Shown piece by piece: positions 42,882 to 51,074 of a stretch of 64,000 bases of DNA. Position numbers and translations under genes: made by a program. Origin of the DNA: Betaproteobacteria bacterium. GTDB lineage: Bacteria > Pseudomonadota > Gammaproteobacteria > Burkholderiales > SG8-41. The stretch's first letter is position 1. The number at the start of each line of letters is the position of its first letter. The notes under the pieces were generated by a model. That model did not search any database. It saw nothing but the letters and a program-made list of their open reading frames with translations, and was not told where the DNA came from. The stretch covers positions 1-64,000 of the forward strand of contig JACPTK010000047.1 of assembly GCA_016192825.1 (NCBI GenBank), read 5' to 3'.

Positions 42882-42888
42882 CGCAAAC

Positions 42889-44154
42889 ATGCCAAACCGG
42901 GCAACGTACGAACTGAGCAACAAAACGCAGCGCGCGAAACTTGCGCCGCGGTCCAAGCCTTATTTTTTCAGCATCGAGCCCAAGCTAACGCTTGGCTATG
43001 TCCGCCACCGCGGCGCCCCTGGTCATTGGCTGATGCGCCGGCAGACCGGCCGCGCAATGAGCGAGAACGGGATTCCCTACTCCACGTACACGCAGGCGTA
43101 CCTAGGGCAAGCCGATGATGCCGGCGCCGTTGCTGACGGCGCGGAAATCCTTTCCTTCGAGCAAGCCAAGGCGAAAGCCGCGGGACGGCTGCATACCGGG
43201 CCGGTTACCGTTAAAAACGCCGTGGACCGCTACGTTGAGTCCATACGCGCGGACCGTGGCGACGGCGCGGCCAAGGATGCCGAGCAGCGCCTAGAAAAGC
43301 ACGTAACGGATAAGCTTGGAATTCGGCGCGTGGCCGATCTGACGCTAACCGAACTGCGCGCATGGCGGGATGAGTTGGTGGCGCGCAAAGACTATCCAGT
43401 TTCGCATTCAACGGCTAATCGAATCATGGCGAACCTGAAAGCGGCATTGAATGGCGTTTACGCTGACGAAAAGAACGGCATTCCATCTAACCGCGCATGG
43501 TCCGTGCTTGAGGCGTTCAAGGGCGCCGACCAAGCGCGGCAAGATCATTTTGAAGTTGAAGATGTGCAAAGCCTGATAGATGCGGCTAGAAATCCTAAGT
43601 TTTCTAAAGAGCAAGACCCGACCGTACCTGATGCTTATGATCCCGCTTTTGCCAATCTGCTAGCGGCCGGATTCCTGACCGGTGCGCGATACGGCGAGCT
43701 CACGGCATGCGACGTGCGGCACTTCGACGCGAAGCACGGGACGCTCACCATACCGTCGGGTAAAACTGGCGCGCGGCCGGTCACGTTGACCGCTGACGGT
43801 ATTGAATTTTTCAAGAGCATAGCCAAGGGGCGCGACCGCACCGCCCCGCTTTTCGCAAAAGAGGATGGCGAACGGTGGGGGAAATCCGAGCAACACCGCC
43901 GTATTAAGGAGGCATTGAAGGCGGCCAAGCTGCCAACATCGGCCAGCTTCTACAGCCTGCGCCATTCATACATCAGCCGAGCGATCGAGGAAGATGTACC
44001 CGTGTTTATCATCGCGCGGAACTGCGGCACTAGCGAAACGATGATTCGCAAGCACTACGCGCATTTGCTGGCGAAAAAAGAGCGCGTCATGCTCGAGCGC
44101 GCCGCGAAAGCGTTCAAGCTGGTGCATGGTGGAAAGCACGTAGCGACCGCGTAA
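42889..44154 (+). CDS. int: Tyrosine-family site-specific integrase
   Basis: A 421-residue tyrosine recombinase. The C-terminal catalytic domain shows the first Arg in TGARYGEL (about residue 267), the H-x-x-R box as SLRHSYIS (about 358-364), and the Tyr nucleophile in IRKHYAHL (about 390). The N-terminal part has a DUF4102-free, core-binding (SAM-like) helical domain (about 100-200). It lies 134 bp from the left attachment site, transcribed inward. It should target the 3' half of tRNA-Glu(UUC). Confidence 0.9.
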   Translation: MPNRATYELSNKTQRAKLAPRSKPYFFSIEPKLTLGYVRHRGAPGHWLMRRQTGRAMSENGIPYSTYTQAYLGQADDAGAVADGAEILSFEQAKAKAAGRLHTGPVTVKNAVDRYVESIRADRGDGAAKDAEQRLEKHVTDKLGIRRVADLTLTELRAWRDELVARKDYPVSHSTANRIMANLKAALNGVYADEKNGIPSNRAWSVLEAFKGADQARQDHFEVEDVQSLIDAARNPKFSKEQDPTVPDAYDPAFANLLAAGFLTGARYGELTACDVRHFDAKHGTLTIPSGKTGARPVTLTADGIEFFKSIAKGRDRTAPLFAKEDGERWGKSEQHRRIKEALKAAKLPTSASFYSLRHSYISRAIEEDVPVFIIARNCGTSETMIRKHYAHLLAKKERVMLERAAKAFKLVHGGKHVATA

Positions 44155-44188
44155 TGCTGCTGTGGAACGCAACACCGCTAACTATCAG

Positions 44189-44217
44189 TTGATTCTCAAT
44201 TGGACTTGGCGTAAAAT
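44189..44217 (+). promoter_or_regulatory. Putative sigma-70 promoter of the satellite operon
   Basis: TTGATT, exactly 17 bp, then TAAAAT, in an AT-rich stretch after the integrase stop. No other gene is seen between 44155 and 44403. Confidence 0.5.
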
Positions 44218-44403
44218 AGCATCGCAGTCGGAATTTGATTGTGATTCGTAGTGCCCGACAAGTAGTAGGGCCGTTCCCAACGGCCTAGGCTCATCGGTAA
44301 GCACCGCGGCGAAAACGTGCAACTGACAAAACTGCTGGAACTGTCGGTTTACACGTAATCGTTGGGGTGCTTCGCAGGCTCCAACGCAACAGCGGAGCTT
44401 GCA

Positions 44404-44655
44404 ATGCCCGAGTCTTCCAAGTCTTCCCTTATCACGGCGCAAACCGCCGCGGCTCACGCTGCGCGCGTGGCGTCACTGTGGCAAAAGCCCGTTCTTTCGG
44501 ATACGGAAGCGGCCGAGGCTATCGGCCTGCCTTACTCAACCTGGCAATTGCTGAAAGCCCGCAAGGAAACGCCGCGCATGTTTGCCTTGGGCCGCAGGGT
44601 TTGCATTCAAACCGATACGCTGCGCGCCTGGCTAGACCAGCGTGCAGCCGCGTAA
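44404..44655 (+). CDS. AlpA/excisionase-like small DNA-binding protein
   Basis: An 83-residue protein with a MerR/AlpA-type helix-turn-helix: LSDTEAAEAIGLPYSTWQLLKARKETPRMFALGRRVCIQTDTLRAWLD. The pattern is that of prophage AlpA regulators or excisionases. In Gram-negative PICIs, AlpA activates the island and is a main switch. CGGAG precedes the start. Confidence 0.75.
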   Translation: MPESSKSSLITAQTAAAHAARVASLWQKPVLSDTEAAEAIGLPYSTWQLLKARKETPRMFALGRRVCIQTDTLRAWLDQRAAA

Positions 44656-44673
44656 TTTTTTAGGGAGCGATCA

Positions 44674-44859
44674 ATGTCCACTATCCGCGTGCGTTTACAC
44701 AATCTCGGATCTCCCGGCGGACACGGCAACGGAAGTACGGAACTAGGTTCCGGAACTCCGATTGCCGAAATCAATATCCAGTTTAATTCTGCGGAGGTCT
44801 CAAGCACGCTCGTACGAAGCGCGTATGACGCCTTCGTTGCGGTCTTGGCGGCCGGCTGA
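44674..44859 (+). CDS. Small satellite protein, unknown (61 aa)
   Basis: AGGGAG lies before ATG 44674. The protein is Gly/Ser-rich at the N-terminus with an amphipathic C-terminal helix (SAEVSSTLVRSAYDAFVAVLA). It is not recognised; it is the second gene of the early operon. Confidence 0.5.
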   Translation: MSTIRVRLHNLGSPGGHGNGSTELGSGTPIAEINIQFNSAEVSSTLVRSAYDAFVAVLAAG

Positions 44860-44963
44860 TGATGCGAAACCAAATGCAACGCGAGGGCGCCGTTATAGAC
44901 GGCTGATTCCCGATCCCCGCACCCGCAAGGGTGCAACCCATGCGCCGACGGCGCGAGGTGAAC

Positions 44964-45281
44964 ATGAGCAAATACCCCCGAAGCAACACTCATGCCCGAT
45001 GGCGCAACGTGCCGCCGGCAGCGATTCCGCGCCTTCTCGCACTTCTCAATTCCGAGCTTGACCCCGCCGGCCGCCTACCCTCTCAGGCGCAAGTAGCGAT
45101 CCTCGATGATCGAAAAATAATTCTGATCGAGTTTGACCGGGATTCGGTTTTGCTCGCCTTCGGACTGCGTGCCGACGCGGCGCAGACGCTTGGAACATTG
45201 CTAACCGGCCCCAGGCTGCGACCCGTGAGCGCGGCCGACCTTCGGCGTGTCACTTGGAAGCCGAAAGCGAGGGCAACATGA
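44964..45281 (+). CDS. Satellite protein, unknown (105 aa)
   Basis: GAGGTGAAC lies before ATG 44964. The protein is compact, with alternating strand and helix (QVAILDDRKIILIEFDRDSVLLAFGLRADAAQTLGTLL). It overlaps the next gene by ATGA, so translation is coupled. No family recognised. Confidence 0.55.
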   Translation: MSKYPRSNTHARWRNVPPAAIPRLLALLNSELDPAGRLPSQAQVAILDDRKIILIEFDRDSVLLAFGLRADAAQTLGTLLTGPRLRPVSAADLRRVTWKPKARAT

Positions 45282-45634
45282 TGCCGCGCCCCTGCCCGGT
45301 GCCTGTCGGGATTCCGCTGCAATTCACGCGCGAGCTTGATCCGACCGAAATAGACCATTACGTCGGCCTTTATCGGCGCTACGTTGCAACCTGGAACGCC
45401 CGCGAACAGGACCGCGCCCGGCCCCTACCGCCGGCCAATCTGGACGGCGTAGAGGCTGGATCCGTCATAGGCAAGGGGTGCCGCAAGATTTGGCTGCGAT
45501 TCCCTGACGGCGTGCACGCCTTGCTTGATGTGAAAGGCTGGCGCCCGTGGCAGTCCGGATCATTCCTGCGTTGCGAGCTTCCCGCGAGCGCGGTCCAGCG
45601 TGGCGCGTTATACGCATCCGCGAGGGCAGCATGA
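45278..45634 (+). CDS. Satellite protein, unknown (118 aa)
   Basis: Starts in the ATGA overlap with the preceding gene and ends in an overlap with the next. Contains IWLRFPDGVHALLDVKGWRPWQSGSFLRCELPA and several Trp residues. It shares a HPW/RPW-type motif with the next protein. No family recognised. Confidence 0.55.
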   Translation: MMPRPCPVPVGIPLQFTRELDPTEIDHYVGLYRRYVATWNAREQDRARPLPPANLDGVEAGSVIGKGCRKIWLRFPDGVHALLDVKGWRPWQSGSFLRCELPASAVQRGALYASARAA

Positions 45635-45939
45635 TTACCCACCTGACCCCGCAAGAGGCGGCCGAACTGCGCGGGATAGTTTGTGCCCTTATCGCGCAGC
45701 GACCGGCTACGCCTGAGCCGATCATTCTAGGAATAGGCATCTTGCTGAAATTCGACGCGAAGGATCCCGAAAATTCAGACTGTGTATTTTTGGAACTGTG
45801 GGACGGTCCCCGCGTGCGTGCTTTCTGCCTATCGGCCGACAACTGGCACCCGTGGGCTAAGGGATGGTGGACATTCCCGCCTGTCGAGGTTGCCGCCTGG
45901 CACGTTCAAGGCACGCTTAAGACTTGGGGGACCGCATGA
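45631..45939 (+). CDS. Satellite protein, unknown (102 aa)
   Basis: Starts in an ATGA overlap with the previous stop and ends in an ATGA overlap with the primase gene. Contains FLELWDGPRVRAFCLSADNWHPWAKGWWTF, similar in style to the preceding protein. No family recognised. Confidence 0.55.
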   Translation: MITHLTPQEAAELRGIVCALIAQRPATPEPIILGIGILLKFDAKDPENSDCVFLELWDGPRVRAFCLSADNWHPWAKGWWTFPPVEVAAWHVQGTLKTWGTA

Positions 45940-48026
45940 GCGGCGGCGCCATGTCAAAAGTAGATTGCGCCGTTGCGCTCGCACGCCGGGGATTCCACAT
46001 ATTCCCTGTCGCGCCTGATGTAAAAACGCCCGCGGTTACAGGCTGGCAGGAATGGGCAACGCGGGACAAAAACAAGATTCGCGCACGCTGGAAGCTTGAC
46101 CGCGACGCCAGCCCTGACGCCAATATCGGCATAGCTACCGGAAAATTTGGTGAGAATCAGGCGCTAATTGTGTTGGACATTGACACGAAAGCAGGTAAGC
46201 AAGGCGCAGAGAGTATCAAGAAATTGGCCGCGGATGGATATCCGTTGCCAGCTACGTTCACGGTAATAACGGCGAGCGGCGGATGGCACAAGTACTACAC
46301 GGCCCCGCAGCCGGTAAAACAAGGCGTGAACGTAATCGGCCCAGGCGTTGATATCCGGTCAAACGGTGGCTACGTGGTAGGGCCGGGCAGCACAATCAAA
46401 GGCCGTGATTACGAAATTACAGACAATCGGGAGCCCGTCCCGGCGCCAGCATGGGTAATCGAAAAATGCGGCGCGCCCCGTGCCCGAACAGAAACAGCCC
46501 CGGCGCCGGTTAAAGGCGTGGACCTGACCGCGGCGACCGCCCGCGCGATTCATTACCTGCAGCACGATGCGCCCCCGGCAATCGAGGGTAGCGGCGGTGA
46601 TGCCACTACGTACGCGACGGCCGCGCGAGTGAAAGACTTAGGTATCCCCAACGCGGGCACGTGCGCCGCTTTGATGATCGAGCATTGGAATGGCCGATGC
46701 TCGCCCCCGTGGGATGCTGACGATCTCCGCGCGAAGTGCCGCAACGCTTTTACTTACGGACTGAATCCGCCCGGTGCGGCGGCCCCGGAAGCTATTTTTT
46801 CGATTGTGCCGGCGCCGGATGCAATGCCAAGCCCCGCGCTTATAACCGATCGAGGCGGCTACCTGGTTCCGAACCTGCCGCCGTTCAATCCGAACGAATC
46901 ACGCATTGGCGACATATTCACCAATCCGCCGGTCCGGCCGCGCTTCATCGTGCAAGACTTTTACCCCGTGGCATGTGGGCAGGAAAACTCTGTTGGCGGT
47001 TTGGGCAAGACAACCCGCCGGCTTTGGGAAGCCGTGCATCTGATTCTCGGGCGCCCGCTTTACGGTTATCCGGTCCTGCGATCCGGCCCCGTGCTGATTG
47101 TCACAAAAGAGGATGGCGCGGACATATTCCGGTATCGGATGCATCGCGTTGCGATGGCGATGGATTTGTCGCCAGCCGATCAAAAACGCATCACGCAAAA
47201 CCTGCACGTACTGGACCTTACCGGGGACGTTGCCGCGCGTCTGGTGGCCGTGGACCGTGAAGGCAATTTGTACGCAACGGACCTGGCCGAACGCATCTAT
47301 TGCGGTTATCGGCGCGAAGGTTTAGCACAAGTGAGCTTTGACCCCTGGAACGGGTTTAGCCCCGGCGAGCGATTCGTTAATGATGCCGAGGCTGCGCTAA
47401 TGGTGGCGGGCGCGATGCTGTCCCGCGAACTCGATTGCAATACGTGCTACGTCGGGCACGTTTCCAAAACTGTCGCACGGCAGGGAATCATTGACGCGCA
47501 CAGCGGGCGCGGGGGCGCGGCAATGGGTGACAACGCCCGCTTTGTATTCAATTACGTGCCCCACGACCAAAAAGAGGATTCAAAGGCATGGCCGGCGCCC
47601 GCCGAAGCCGAGCGGGCCGCGGCACAAGGAAACCTGTTCCGGCTGCATATCACGAAACAAAGCTATGCCAAGCGCCCCACAGAGCCCGTATGGATCGAAA
47701 GGCAGGGATACGGCTTCACGGTCCACCAAGGGGCGCCGGCAACGCCTGCGGCCCGCCTAGAGGCCGAAGGCGAGCGGGTAAAGGCATTTGTACAGCAGGA
47801 GCTTGAGCGGGGCATTCGTTACATGGGGCGCCCGCTTGAGGAACAGCACGACCGCTACGGAATGGGGCGGAACAAGGCGCGGCAGGTAATCGGCTGGCTG
47901 ATATCGGCCGGCGGACTGATCGAGCGGCAATTATCCGAAAGTGAACGCCGCGGGAAATTCACGCAATACCTTGAGCCGGTATTCCCCCAGGCGCCCGAAT
48001 TGGGCACGGCGGACCCCTTCCAATGA
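45936..48026 (+). CDS. Bifunctional primase-polymerase with RepA-like AAA/helicase domain
   Basis: A 696-residue replication protein. The N-terminal prim-pol domain (about 1-180) has the metal motif LIVLDIDTKAG and TASGGWHKYYT. The C-terminal RecA-like ATPase (about 330-600) has GGLGKTTRRLWEA, a Walker A with Ser in the first Gly position, and the later LAQVSFDPWNGFSPGERF with Walker B-like Asp. This fused pri-rep layout is typical of PICI and P4-type satellites. It starts in an ATGA overlap. Iteron-like repeats follow it. Confidence 0.85.
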   Translation: MSGGAMSKVDCAVALARRGFHIFPVAPDVKTPAVTGWQEWATRDKNKIRARWKLDRDASPDANIGIATGKFGENQALIVLDIDTKAGKQGAESIKKLAADGYPLPATFTVITASGGWHKYYTAPQPVKQGVNVIGPGVDIRSNGGYVVGPGSTIKGRDYEITDNREPVPAPAWVIEKCGAPRARTETAPAPVKGVDLTAATARAIHYLQHDAPPAIEGSGGDATTYATAARVKDLGIPNAGTCAALMIEHWNGRCSPPWDADDLRAKCRNAFTYGLNPPGAAAPEAIFSIVPAPDAMPSPALITDRGGYLVPNLPPFNPNESRIGDIFTNPPVRPRFIVQDFYPVACGQENSVGGLGKTTRRLWEAVHLILGRPLYGYPVLRSGPVLIVTKEDGADIFRYRMHRVAMAMDLSPADQKRITQNLHVLDLTGDVAARLVAVDREGNLYATDLAERIYCGYRREGLAQVSFDPWNGFSPGERFVNDAEAALMVAGAMLSRELDCNTCYVGHVSKTVARQGIIDAHSGRGGAAMGDNARFVFNYVPHDQKEDSKAWPAPAEAERAAAQGNLFRLHITKQSYAKRPTEPVWIERQGYGFTVHQGAPATPAARLEAEGERVKAFVQQELERGIRYMGRPLEEQHDRYGMGRNKARQVIGWLISAGGLIERQLSESERRGKFTQYLEPVFPQAPELGTADPFQ

Positions 48027-48059
48027 GCCCAAACCCGAACAGGCGCCAAGTGGCGCAAG

Positions 48060-48235
48060 GTGGCCGGATTGATACCAGCGAGGGTACCCGCGGGACGCCC
48101 AAATATTGCGTTTTCAATGCGGCCACCCTTAAGGGAAAAGAAAGTGGCCGGATTGGCCGGCCCGCTTCTTTCCCTGTTTTCATGGTCAAGTGGCCGGATG
48201 GTGGCCGCTTACGGCCGGTACGGCCGGATTGGATT
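48060..48235 (+). other. Iteron-like repeats; candidate satellite replication origin
   Basis: GTGGCCGGATTG occurs at 48061-48072 and 48144-48155, GTGGCCGGATG at 48190-48200, and CGGCCGGATTG at 48221-48231. They lie right after the primase-helicase gene, where PICI origins usually are. Confidence 0.5.
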
Positions 48236-48825
48236 GGTGGCGGGACTTTGCGCGGGCGTGAGGATGCGCCGGGCAGCGCCGTTTTAGAGGATATATTTAC
48301 GCCGTGGCGGCCCCGCGCGCGTGCCCGCGCCCCGCGGCGCGATCATGGCGCCAGGATCGAGCTCGCCCGCAACCACACATCATCGCCCCATCACGGCGGT
48401 AACATTCATAGGGCAGCGCCGCGCTGCATCCCTCATTCATCCCTCAATAGCGGGTTTTCGGCATGCCTGGCGCCGGTATTCCTGGGCCCACGCCCTGGCG
48501 CCATATCGGCGCCGGTTACCTATCAATGGCCCGGGCTGCGACCGGCGCAGTTATTGACCTTTCGGCGACGGTGTCTTGACGGACACGCAGTCCCGGGCCG
48601 CCTTACCCATGCCGAGCGCCAGCCGAACGGGCGCGGCATCGGATCAGACTCGGCTATTTCCTGCCGGCGATTCAGGCAAGAAAGCGTGACGGGGGGTGCC
48701 GGCGGGCGGGCGGGCCGGATTTGTGGCCGTGCCGCAGGAATTCGGGGATTAACGAGCACGCCCCCTACGTTTTTTCTACGCGAGGATCCAAAATTTTTTA
48801 CAAATCACGCGCGAGGCGCCAACAA
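48236..48825. other. Non-coding stretch of the satellite
   Basis: About 590 bp without a credible gene. It contains CCCTCATTCATCCCTC (about 48429-48444), an inverted match of the arm-type GAGGGAT repeats, and an AT-rich tract (about 48764-48800) in otherwise GC-rich DNA. A long open frame on the plus strand has no start signal or protein character and is not called. Confidence 0.5.
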
Positions 48826-48853
48826 AAAGGGCGCCCGCAACGGCGCCCCTAAT
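48826..48853 (-). terminator. Terminator of the minus-strand satellite gene
   Basis: On the minus strand, GGGCGCC-GTTGCG-GGCGCCC is followed by TTTTT. Confidence 0.75.
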
Positions 48854-48868
48854 TGGAACGGCCGCCGG

Positions 48869-49045
48869 TCAATCTTCGGCGCAGTCCTCGAGCAGCCCGG
48901 CCGCGTCCATGCGCGCCCGCAGCGTGTCAACGGTTACGGCTTTGTCGGCCCGGAGCCCTGGCACGTTGTACGTGCTGGCTATGGCGTCAGTGAGCAGCAC
49001 TCGGAACATTTCATCCTTGGAACGCTTGGCGGTTTGCTTATCCAT
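48869..49045 (-). CDS. Small minus-strand satellite protein (58 aa)
   Basis: ATG 49045 follows AAAGGGAAA. The protein is helical and charged (MDKQTAKRSKDEMFRVLLTDAIAS ... TVDTLRARMDAAGLLEDCAED). It is the only minus-strand gene of the element and has its own terminator. A regulatory role is possible but not shown. Confidence 0.5.
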   Translation of the reverse strand: MDKQTAKRSKDEMFRVLLTDAIASTYNVPGLRADKAVTVDTLRARMDAAGLLEDCAED

Positions 49046-49191
49046 GATCGTTTCCCTTTTCGCGGTTGTTTGCCGGATGGCACGCAAACAGTAGCACCAA
49101 TTTTTGAGGCTGAAAATCCGCAGAGAATCGCAACGCGATGCGGAAACCGCAACAACCCGCTAACGAGTGTCTAACCTGAAAGGAGTTTATT

Positions 49192-49806
49192 ATGTTGAAT
49201 TTCAATTTTTTCCGTGGCAAAAAACCGGACACTATCCCGCCTTTGGCTGATGCAGTTGAACGGCTGGCCAGCGCGCGGCAGACCTTCGCCCGCGATGCCG
49301 ATGTATTGACGCAAGCGCAAGCGGCACTCGGGAATGCGTTGTTGAATGCCGCCGATGACGCGACGGTATCCATCGCGCGCGAGGCGCTTGCCGTGGCCGA
49401 AGTGAAAAAATCAGAATCCGCGCTAACTTTGGCCGCTGCTGAGGCAGTCCACAAGGCCGCGCAGGAATTCGCACAGGCGCAGACGTCGCAGGAAAGGGCG
49501 GCGGCTATTGATGCTGTTCTGAATGAGCGGCATAGCAACGCCGTCGAAATTGACGCAGCAATTGATGCGCTGGCGGCGCTCGTACAGAAAGGGAACGTCA
49601 TTCACGCGCGTTTGCGCGAGCTTAATCCGCCTTCGTCTGTGGCAATGCCCGCGGGTATTAGCGCCGACGGCTTGACGCGCATTATCGAATTCTGGCTACG
49701 GTATCAGCCCGGCACGACTTATGCGCCATTTGAACATCCGGATGAGGCGAGGGTTGCGAGGTATCTGCCCGGCGCGAAACCGGCAGATAGCGGCGGCCAG
49801 AAATAG
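49192..49806 (+). CDS. Satellite coiled-coil protein, unknown (204 aa)
   Basis: AAAGGAG lies before ATG 49192. Residues ~20-140 are long Ala-rich helices (ADVLTQAQAALGNALLNAADDATVSIAREALAV), very likely coiled coil; the C-terminal part has FWLRYQPGTTYAPFEHPDEAR. It begins the second transcription unit of the element, upstream of the scaffold-like and terminase genes, where morphogenesis genes are expected. No family recognised. Confidence 0.6.
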   Translation: MLNFNFFRGKKPDTIPPLADAVERLASARQTFARDADVLTQAQAALGNALLNAADDATVSIAREALAVAEVKKSESALTLAAAEAVHKAAQEFAQAQTSQERAAAIDAVLNERHSNAVEIDAAIDALAALVQKGNVIHARLRELNPPSSVAMPAGISADGLTRIIEFWLRYQPGTTYAPFEHPDEARVARYLPGAKPADSGGQK

Positions 49807-49816
49807 GGAGGTTCAA

Positions 49817-50455
49817 ATGTCCGATCAAAACGTGATAAACAGCAGCGCCCCCGCAGCCGATGCCGGCCCGATCGTTACGCCGACTTTTTCGGCTTCGCAG
49901 CTTCAAACGATGGCCGATGACCTGGTAAATCGCGGGTCAATGACGAGGGACGAAGCCGACGCGGCGTTAAAGGCTGACGGCGTAGAAATTCAGGCGCAGC
50001 CGAGCGCGGAACAGGTTGCCTACGATAAGCAGTTTCCGCGCGCGGAAAAACCGACGGACTACGAAATGCCCAGGATTGCCGGCGATGTGGACGCTAAAGC
50101 GGCCGCGGCCCTGGACCGAACGGCCCGCGCATGGCTGTTTGACGCGGGTTTTGATCGTGCGCGGGGCTCGTCAATGCTCAAAGAGGTGGACCGTGTAGCG
50201 CAGCGTCTTGCGTCCATGTCGGAAAGCGAGCGCAAGAGCTTTTCACAAGCCGAGAGGGGCAAGCTTGCGCGCATATGGGGCAGGGATACGGAATCAAAGC
50301 TTGCCCTTGGGCGTCAATTGGTCCGGGAATTGGACAAGAAAACCCCCGGCTTGCTGGCGATGCTCGACGAAACAGGCGCGGGCGATAGCAGCGTTGTTGT
50401 GGCCATGCTTGTCGCACAGGCCGAGATTTTGGCTAACCGGCCCGGCCGGAAGTAG
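49817..50455 (+). CDS. Satellite protein, scaffold-like features (212 aa)
   Basis: GGGAGG lies before the start. It is a soluble, mostly helical protein with a disordered N-terminus and the motif AYDKQFPRAEKPTDYEMPR, reminiscent of phage capsid scaffolds with a 'P-x-D-Y-x-x-P' segment. The C-terminus is a helical bundle (LARIWGRDTESKLALGRQLVRELDKKTPGLLAMLDETG). Its position before terS suggests morphogenesis, but this is inference and no family was confirmed. Confidence 0.6.
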   Translation: MSDQNVINSSAPAADAGPIVTPTFSASQLQTMADDLVNRGSMTRDEADAALKADGVEIQAQPSAEQVAYDKQFPRAEKPTDYEMPRIAGDVDAKAAAALDRTARAWLFDAGFDRARGSSMLKEVDRVAQRLASMSESERKSFSQAERGKLARIWGRDTESKLALGRQLVRELDKKTPGLLAMLDETGAGDSSVVVAMLVAQAEILANRPGRK

Positions 50456-50476
50456 CCATTACCTGAAAGTTGGATC

Positions 50477-50932
50477 ATGGCGCGCAAGCGGCAGCCGGCC
50501 CTCGAGCCGAATTTACGGGAAGCGCGGTTTGTGGCCGCGTACGTTGCGGATCCTGAATGCAACGCTTCGCGCGCTGCTGTTGCGGCCGGCTATTCGATTC
50601 GAAACGCGGCGAGCCGCGCGCATGAGATCATGAAACGCTCGCGGATTCGAGCGGCGATAGAAGCGGCGCGCAGAGAAATTACCGAGCGCGGGCATTTTAG
50701 CGCGGAGGTTGCGATGCGGCGCCTTGATTCGGCTGCACAGTTTGCCCGTGATACTGGAAATGCTACTGCGCTCGCCCGATGTATTGAATTGCAATTGCGC
50801 CTGCACGGAATGCTGATTGACAAGGCGCAGATTCAGGTTGAGCGCGTGGACCTGATGGCTACGCTAATCGAAGCCCGCAAGCGCAGTTTTCCCACAGCGG
50901 AATATGAGGCGGTCCCTAACCCTTTCGATTGA
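50477..50932 (+). CDS. terS: Phage terminase small subunit (TerS-like)
   Basis: A 151-residue protein with the terminase_2 pattern: LREARFVAAYVADPECNASRAAVAAGYSIRNAASRAHEIMKRSRIRAAIEAARREI, a helix-turn-helix DNA-recognition domain, followed by an oligomerisation helix. It is the last gene before the attachment site, and no large terminase follows. In PICIs a solitary TerS redirects the helper phage large terminase to satellite DNA. Confidence 0.8.
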   Translation: MARKRQPALEPNLREARFVAAYVADPECNASRAAVAAGYSIRNAASRAHEIMKRSRIRAAIEAARREITERGHFSAEVAMRRLDSAAQFARDTGNATALARCIELQLRLHGMLIDKAQIQVERVDLMATLIEARKRSFPTAEYEAVPNPFD

Positions 50933-50937
50933 TCCCC

Positions 50938-50957
50938 ATAGAGGGATTCAAAGAGGG
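50938..50957 (+). promoter_or_regulatory. Possible integrase arm-type site, right
   Basis: ATAGAGGGATTCAAAGAGGG closely matches 42860-42881 at the other end of the element. Confidence 0.45.
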
Positions 50958-50992
50958 ACCGGCGCCTTGGCCCTCTCCTAACTCCTTGATTA

Positions 50993-51040
50993 TTGGCGTC
51001 CCCACGGGGATTCGAACCCCGGTTACCGCCGTGAAAGGGC
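50993..51040. other. Right attachment site within tRNA-Glu
   Basis: 48 bp identical to 42708-42755, comprising the 3' half of the intact tRNA-Glu gene. Confidence 0.95.
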
Positions 51041-51069
51041 GATGTCCTAGGCCTCTAGACGATGGGGAC
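50994..51069 (-). tRNA. tRNA-Glu(UUC), intact copy and integration target
   Basis: A 76-nt cloverleaf with encoded CCA. Acceptor GTCCCCA/TGGGGAC, anticodon loop CTTTCAC (TTC), T-loop GTTCGAATC. The element preserves the gene by restoring its 3' half. Confidence 0.95.
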
Positions 51070-51074
51070 CGCTG

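Larger units (their letters stand above)
42756..51040. mobile_element. Integrated phage-satellite-like element (PICI-like), ~8.3 kb
   Basis: Bounded by 48-bp direct repeats at tRNA-Glu. Gene order: integrase, AlpA-like regulator, four small proteins, primase-polymerase/helicase, iteron-like repeats, a minus-strand small gene, two unknown proteins, small terminase. No capsid, portal, tail, lysis or large terminase gene is found. This matches phage-inducible islands of Gram-negative bacteria. Family A, B and C repeats are absent inside it, unlike the rest of the window, supporting recent arrival. Confidence 0.85.

Noticed and set aside
48023-49174. Plus-strand frame of 383 codons after the satellite primase
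   Set aside because: It has no ribosome site, covers iterons and an AT-rich tract, and runs antisense to a better-supported small gene with its own terminator.
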